Part shown: in pieces, positions 6,264 to 8,769 of the stretch
How positions within the stretch are numbered: the stretch's first letter is position 1
Layout: each line of letters starts with the position of its first letter
Assembly (NCBI GenBank): GCA_001797035.1
Contig: MGOE01000071.1
Span: 113,993 to 122,761 of the forward strand
Reading direction: 5' to 3'
DNA length: 8,769 nt
Origin: Chloroflexi bacterium RBG_16_72_14
GTDB taxonomy: Bacteria > Chloroflexota > Limnocylindria > Limnocylindrales > CSP1-4
Made by a program: the position numbers and the translations under genes
Notes under the pieces: model-generated
Seen by the model: only the letters and a program-made list of their open reading frames with translations
The model's database searches: none
Told to the model about the DNA's origin: nothing

Positions 6264-6775
6264 CTAGGGTGCGCAGTCCCCGGGGGTGCCGCCACGCGGC
6301 GGTGGGCCGTATGTCGGCTGGCCGGACCAGATGTCGATCCGGCCGCATGACAGGTCCACCCGCGTCGCCGCGCCGCTCGTCTGCGTCCCCCCGTTGGCGA
6401 TCGGCGCCGACCAGGCGTCGCCCGCGTGAACCGTCATCCCGACCAGCACGCGCCCCGACGGCGAACGGACCTCGACGGTCCAGGGGAGCGGCGGCAGCTG
6501 CGCGGCGGTCAGCTCGGCGCCGTCGCTCGCCGCCACCTGCACGACTACGGTGCCGTTCACGACGAGCGCCACCGGCAGCGTGGACCGTTCGAGATGTTCA
6601 ACGACATTGCTGCCGGGGCGACGACGACGGCACCGGGCGGTGGCGTCGGCCCGCGGGATGCGTCGCCGATCGACGGCAACCAGGAGCAACCCCCGGCCAG
6701 GACCGCGAGCGCGGCCCCGATGACGACCGGCGCCCACCGTGCGGCGTGGTGCCCAGGATCAGCCAAGTCCTTCAA
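6264..6775 (-). pseudogene. Second lipoprotein gene with a one-base frameshift
   Basis: On the minus strand, one frame encodes a lipoprotein-like N-terminus (WAPVVIGAALAVLAGGCS, then a Pro-rich linker GPTPPPGAVVVAP). Another frame encodes the plausible body (NVVEHLERSTLPVALVVNG ... VDLSCGRIDIWSGQP) to a TAG at 6264-6266. The frames meet at a run of four C on the minus strand (6615-6618). One extra C would give ...GAVVVAPGSNVVEHLERS... and a single protein of about 170 residues. The beta-rich body resembles small secreted Ig-like domains; no function is claimed. The start is uncertain: TTG 6775 or TTG 6766 would place the lipid-modified Cys about 27-33 residues in; ATG 6844 or GTG 6898 would translate repeat DNA. 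It sits between the two repeat units. Pseudogene or sequencing error cannot be told apart here. Confidence 0.65.
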
Positions 6776-6898
6776 TCCGCGGTCACGAAGCCGGCGGAAT
6801 CGCCCTTGACGGAGCGAAATGGCCGATCTGACGCACCGAAACATGCGCGAACCTCGCCTGCGCTGCCGTGATGGAGTGATCTGGTCGATTTCAGGCAC
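6749..6898. repeat. Palindromic repeat element, unit 2 (diverged copy)
   Basis: This copy is in the same orientation as unit 1. The segment 6819-6912 aligns without gaps to 6142-6235 at 64 of 94 positions by hand count, and 6751-6785 aligns to 6064-6098 at 23 of 35. Its own ends (6749-6776 against 6871-6898) are inverted at 17 of 28, so this unit is more decayed. It lies between the dehydrogenase stop and the second lipoprotein gene, and its inner end overlaps the probable start of that gene. Confidence 0.65.
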
Positions 6899-6928
6899 AA
6901 CCCGGCGAGTCGCAGGTCACCCTACCGC

Positions 6929-8500
6929 TCAGTCCACGACGGTGTGGCTCTGCTCCCGCAGGAACTGGGCGACGTAGTACATCGACAGGCCCGCCTTGCC
7001 GGTCGAGCCGGAGCCCTTCCAGCCGCCGAACGCCTGCACGCCCGGCCAGGCGCCGGTCGTCGCACCGGCCCGCCGGTTGACGTACAGCACGCCCGCCTCG
7101 ACCTCCTCGAGGAAGCGCTGGATCTCCGCCTGGTCGGAGGAGTACACGCCCGCGGTCAGGCCGTAGATGTTGTCGTTGGCGAGGCGGAGCGCCTCGTCCA
7201 GTGAGTCCACCGCGTGGACCGCGGTGAACGGTGCGAACAGCTCGTCCTGGAACAGCCGGTGCGAGGCCGGCAGCTTGCCGACCACGGTGGGCTCGACGTA
7301 GTTGCCACGGGCCAGGGCACCGTCCCGCAGCTGCTCGCCGCCGGTGAACACGGCGCCATCGCGGCGGGCCTCGTCCACGGCCCGCTGCCAGCGCTCCACG
7401 GCGCGCGTGTCGATGACCGGACCAAGGAACGCGGTCCGCGGCAGCGGGTCACCGACGGTCAGCTTCTCGGTCTTCTCGACCAGCAGCCGGACCAGCTCGT
7501 CGTGGACGGGCTGCTCGACGTAGACCCGGCTGTTGGCCGAGCACTTCTGCCCGCCGAAGCCGAACGCCGAGCGCACGATCCCCTCGGCCGCCTCCTCGAG
7601 GTCGGCGCTGCGGAGCACGATCGCCGGGTTCTTGCCGCCCATCTCGACGATGCACGGCCGCGGGAAGCGCGTGGAGAAGTTGCGGAACAGCTCGAACCCG
7701 ACCTCGTACGAGCCCGTGAACACGATCCCGTCGACGCCCCGGTTCGTCTGGAGCTCGTCGCCCACCGTGTCGCCGGGGCCCATGACGAGGTTGAACACGC
7801 CGTCCGGGACGCCCGCGTCGACGTACGCCTCCTTGATCGCGATCGCGGTCATCGCGGACACCGTGGCGGGCTTGAACACCACCGTGTTGCCGGCCATCAT
7901 CGCGGCCGACGACGGGCCGACCGCCAGCGCCATCGGGAAGTTGAACGGGCTGATCACCGCGAACACGCCGTGCGGGCGCAGGATCGTCCGGGTGTGGACC
8001 GTCGCATCGCCCAGGTTGTCCATCGGGTGGTCGTAATACGCGTTGTCCTCGGCCGTCCGGGCGTAGTAGCGGATCAGGTCGGCCGCCTCCTCCACCTCGC
8101 CCAGGGCCTCGAGCCGGGTCTTGCCGACCTCGATCGCCATCAGGCCGCCGTACTCCATCTGGCGGTCGGAGATCAGCTCGGCGGCGCGCTTCAGGATCTC
8201 GAGGCGCTTCTCCCAACCGAGGCGGAACCACGCCGGCTGGGCGCGTCGCGCGGCGACGATCGCGTCCTGCACGTCCCGGCGCGTCCCCTTCGCGAAGGTG
8301 CCCACGAGGATCTCGGAATCGATCGGCGAGCGGACCTCGAAGGTGCCCTCGCCGTCGCGCTCGGCGCCGTCGACGTAGTTGCGGTGGTAGGCGCCCAGGC
8401 GAGCCTTCGCCTTCTCGAGTCCCGCCTCGTACAGCGCGTGGAGCTCCTCGTTGTCGGCGCGGAGGGTCGCGTACGTGATCTTGATCCGCTGGGCGGTCAT
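6929..8500 (-). CDS. rocA: 1-pyrroline-5-carboxylate dehydrogenase (L-glutamate gamma-semialdehyde dehydrogenase)
   Basis: A 523-residue aldehyde dehydrogenase of the RocA/PruA type; length is close to the roughly 515 of RocA. Visible features are the extended N-terminus before the Rossmann domain, SPFNFP with N187, NAD-binding K210 (VVFKPA), FTGSYEVG (261-268), general base E286 in EMGGKNP, nucleophile C320 in FGFGGQKCSANSR (the P5CDH-style motif), and FGGWKGSGSTGK (491-502). It would oxidise glutamate gamma-semialdehyde, in equilibrium with pyrroline-5-carboxylate, to glutamate with NAD+. There is no proline dehydrogenase in the window; the aminotransferase downstream could supply the semialdehyde from ornithine. 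ATG 8500 is supported by GGGAG (8507-8511) 6 nt upstream. A related role on another semialdehyde (for example glutarate or 2-aminoadipate semialdehyde) is possible. Confidence 0.9.
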   Translation of the reverse strand: MTAQRIKITYATLRADNEELHALYEAGLEKAKARLGAYHRNYVDGAERDGEGTFEVRSPIDSEILVGTFAKGTRRDVQDAIVAARRAQPAWFRLGWEKRLEILKRAAELISDRQMEYGGLMAIEVGKTRLEALGEVEEAADLIRYYARTAEDNAYYDHPMDNLGDATVHTRTILRPHGVFAVISPFNFPMALAVGPSSAAMMAGNTVVFKPATVSAMTAIAIKEAYVDAGVPDGVFNLVMGPGDTVGDELQTNRGVDGIVFTGSYEVGFELFRNFSTRFPRPCIVEMGGKNPAIVLRSADLEEAAEGIVRSAFGFGGQKCSANSRVYVEQPVHDELVRLLVEKTEKLTVGDPLPRTAFLGPVIDTRAVERWQRAVDEARRDGAVFTGGEQLRDGALARGNYVEPTVVGKLPASHRLFQDELFAPFTAVHAVDSLDEALRLANDNIYGLTAGVYSSDQAEIQRFLEEVEAGVLYVNRRAGATTGAWPGVQAFGGWKGSGSTGKAGLSMYYVAQFLREQSHTVVD

Positions 8501-8573
8501 GTGGCGCTCCCGTTGGGGCGCGGCGCGCGTGGTGGGCGCGCCGGCAAGGCTCGACGACGGTCGTTGCCGCCCA

Positions 8574-8600
8574 GTCTAGTGCCGCCGCGCGGCCGCGCGG
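8574..8600 (-). promoter_or_regulatory. Possible dehydrogenase promoter with 16-bp palindrome
   Basis: The minus strand has TAGACT (8574-8579), a TANNNT-type -10, about 75 bp before the ATG. Just upstream of it is CCGCGCGGCCGCGCGG (8585-8600), a perfect 16-bp palindrome placed where a spacer or -35 would be. No -35 hexamer is visible. In 70% GC DNA such a palindrome may be compositional chance. Confidence 0.25.
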
Positions 8601-8733
8601 GAGGGCGACTCGGCACGTCCCGACCGGCCCGACGGGGGTCCACCGGTGTCGACCCGCGGGTTGGCGCGGCTTGCCCGCGGGACGCGCCGAACGACGTCGC
8701 ATCGGCCGACGGCCCGTGCCTGGAGCCCGGAAC

Positions 8734-8745
8734 CGTGACGTCACG
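8734..8745. promoter_or_regulatory. 12-bp palindrome CGTGACGTCACG
   Basis: A perfect 12-bp palindrome lies about 235 bp upstream of the dehydrogenase start, near the window edge. It is less GC-biased than its surroundings and overlaps CACGTG. It could serve a gene beyond the window or the dehydrogenase; the regulator is unknown. Confidence 0.3.
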
Positions 8746-8769
8746 TGCGCCACGCGCGATAACGGCCCG

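Larger units (their letters stand above)
8501..8769. other. Upstream region of the dehydrogenase, no gene seen
   Basis: No convincing coding frame begins here; a long minus-strand frame entering from the dehydrogenase gene is a shadow rich in Arg and Pro. The region holds the ribosome-binding site (8507-8511), a possible minus-strand -10 TAGACT (8574-8579), a 16-bp GC palindrome (8585-8600) and a 12-bp palindrome (8734-8745). Confidence 0.5.

Noticed and set aside
6061..6898. CRISPR array or insertion sequence
   Set aside because: Only two long diverged units with no regular spacers, no Cas genes and no transposase frame.
7449..8753. 434-codon minus-strand frame over the dehydrogenase
   Set aside because: Off-frame shadow of the aldehyde dehydrogenase, dominated by Arg, Gly and Pro.

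Overview
The window is about 70% GC, with codons that almost always end in G or C. Gene content and style (two-domain multicopper oxidase with an Ala/Ser/Pro linker, GctAB-type CoA-transferase, archaeal/Chloroflexota-like class III aminotransferase, small lipoproteins) suggest a high-GC Chloroflexota lineage, or less likely an actinobacterium. This assignment is inference; there is no marker gene here. No rRNA, tRNA, CRISPR array, transposase or phage gene was seen.

Layout. Positions 1-1604 (+ strand) hold the 3' part of a secreted multicopper oxidase, followed after 26 bp by a UspA-type universal stress protein. A short convergent gap (1605-1845) carries a 17-bp-period tandem repeat. Positions 1846-3838 (- strand) encode the two subunits of a glutaconate/IpdAB-type CoA-transferase, separated by an unusually long 289-bp spacer. 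A divergent lipoprotein gene (3993-4540, +) is broken by a one-base frameshift and ends 3 bp from the convergent end of a class III aminotransferase (4544-5902, -). A second broken lipoprotein gene (6264 to about 6775, -) is bracketed by two diverged copies of a palindromic repeat (6061-6222 and 6749-6898). Positions 6929-8500 (-) encode a 1-pyrroline-5-carboxylate dehydrogenase, and 8501-8769 is non-coding.

How the genes may work together. Aminotransferase, semialdehyde dehydrogenase and CoA-transferase lie on the same strand. Together they would make a coherent amino-acid catabolic set: omega-transamination to a semialdehyde, oxidation to an acid, and CoA activation or turnover. The substrate is not fixed by sequence; ornithine/proline and 5-aminovalerate/GABA-type substrates are the main options. 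Three copies of TGCATAG, all in minus orientation, lie upstream of the aminotransferase, CoA-transferase A and CoA-transferase B genes. Two of them are part of perfect inverted repeats, which hints at one shared regulator or promoter element.

The most unusual points are the shared upstream motif, the paired palindromic repeat element flanking a lipoprotein gene, and two independent lipoprotein frameshifts that would each be repaired by one extra base in a homopolymer run.
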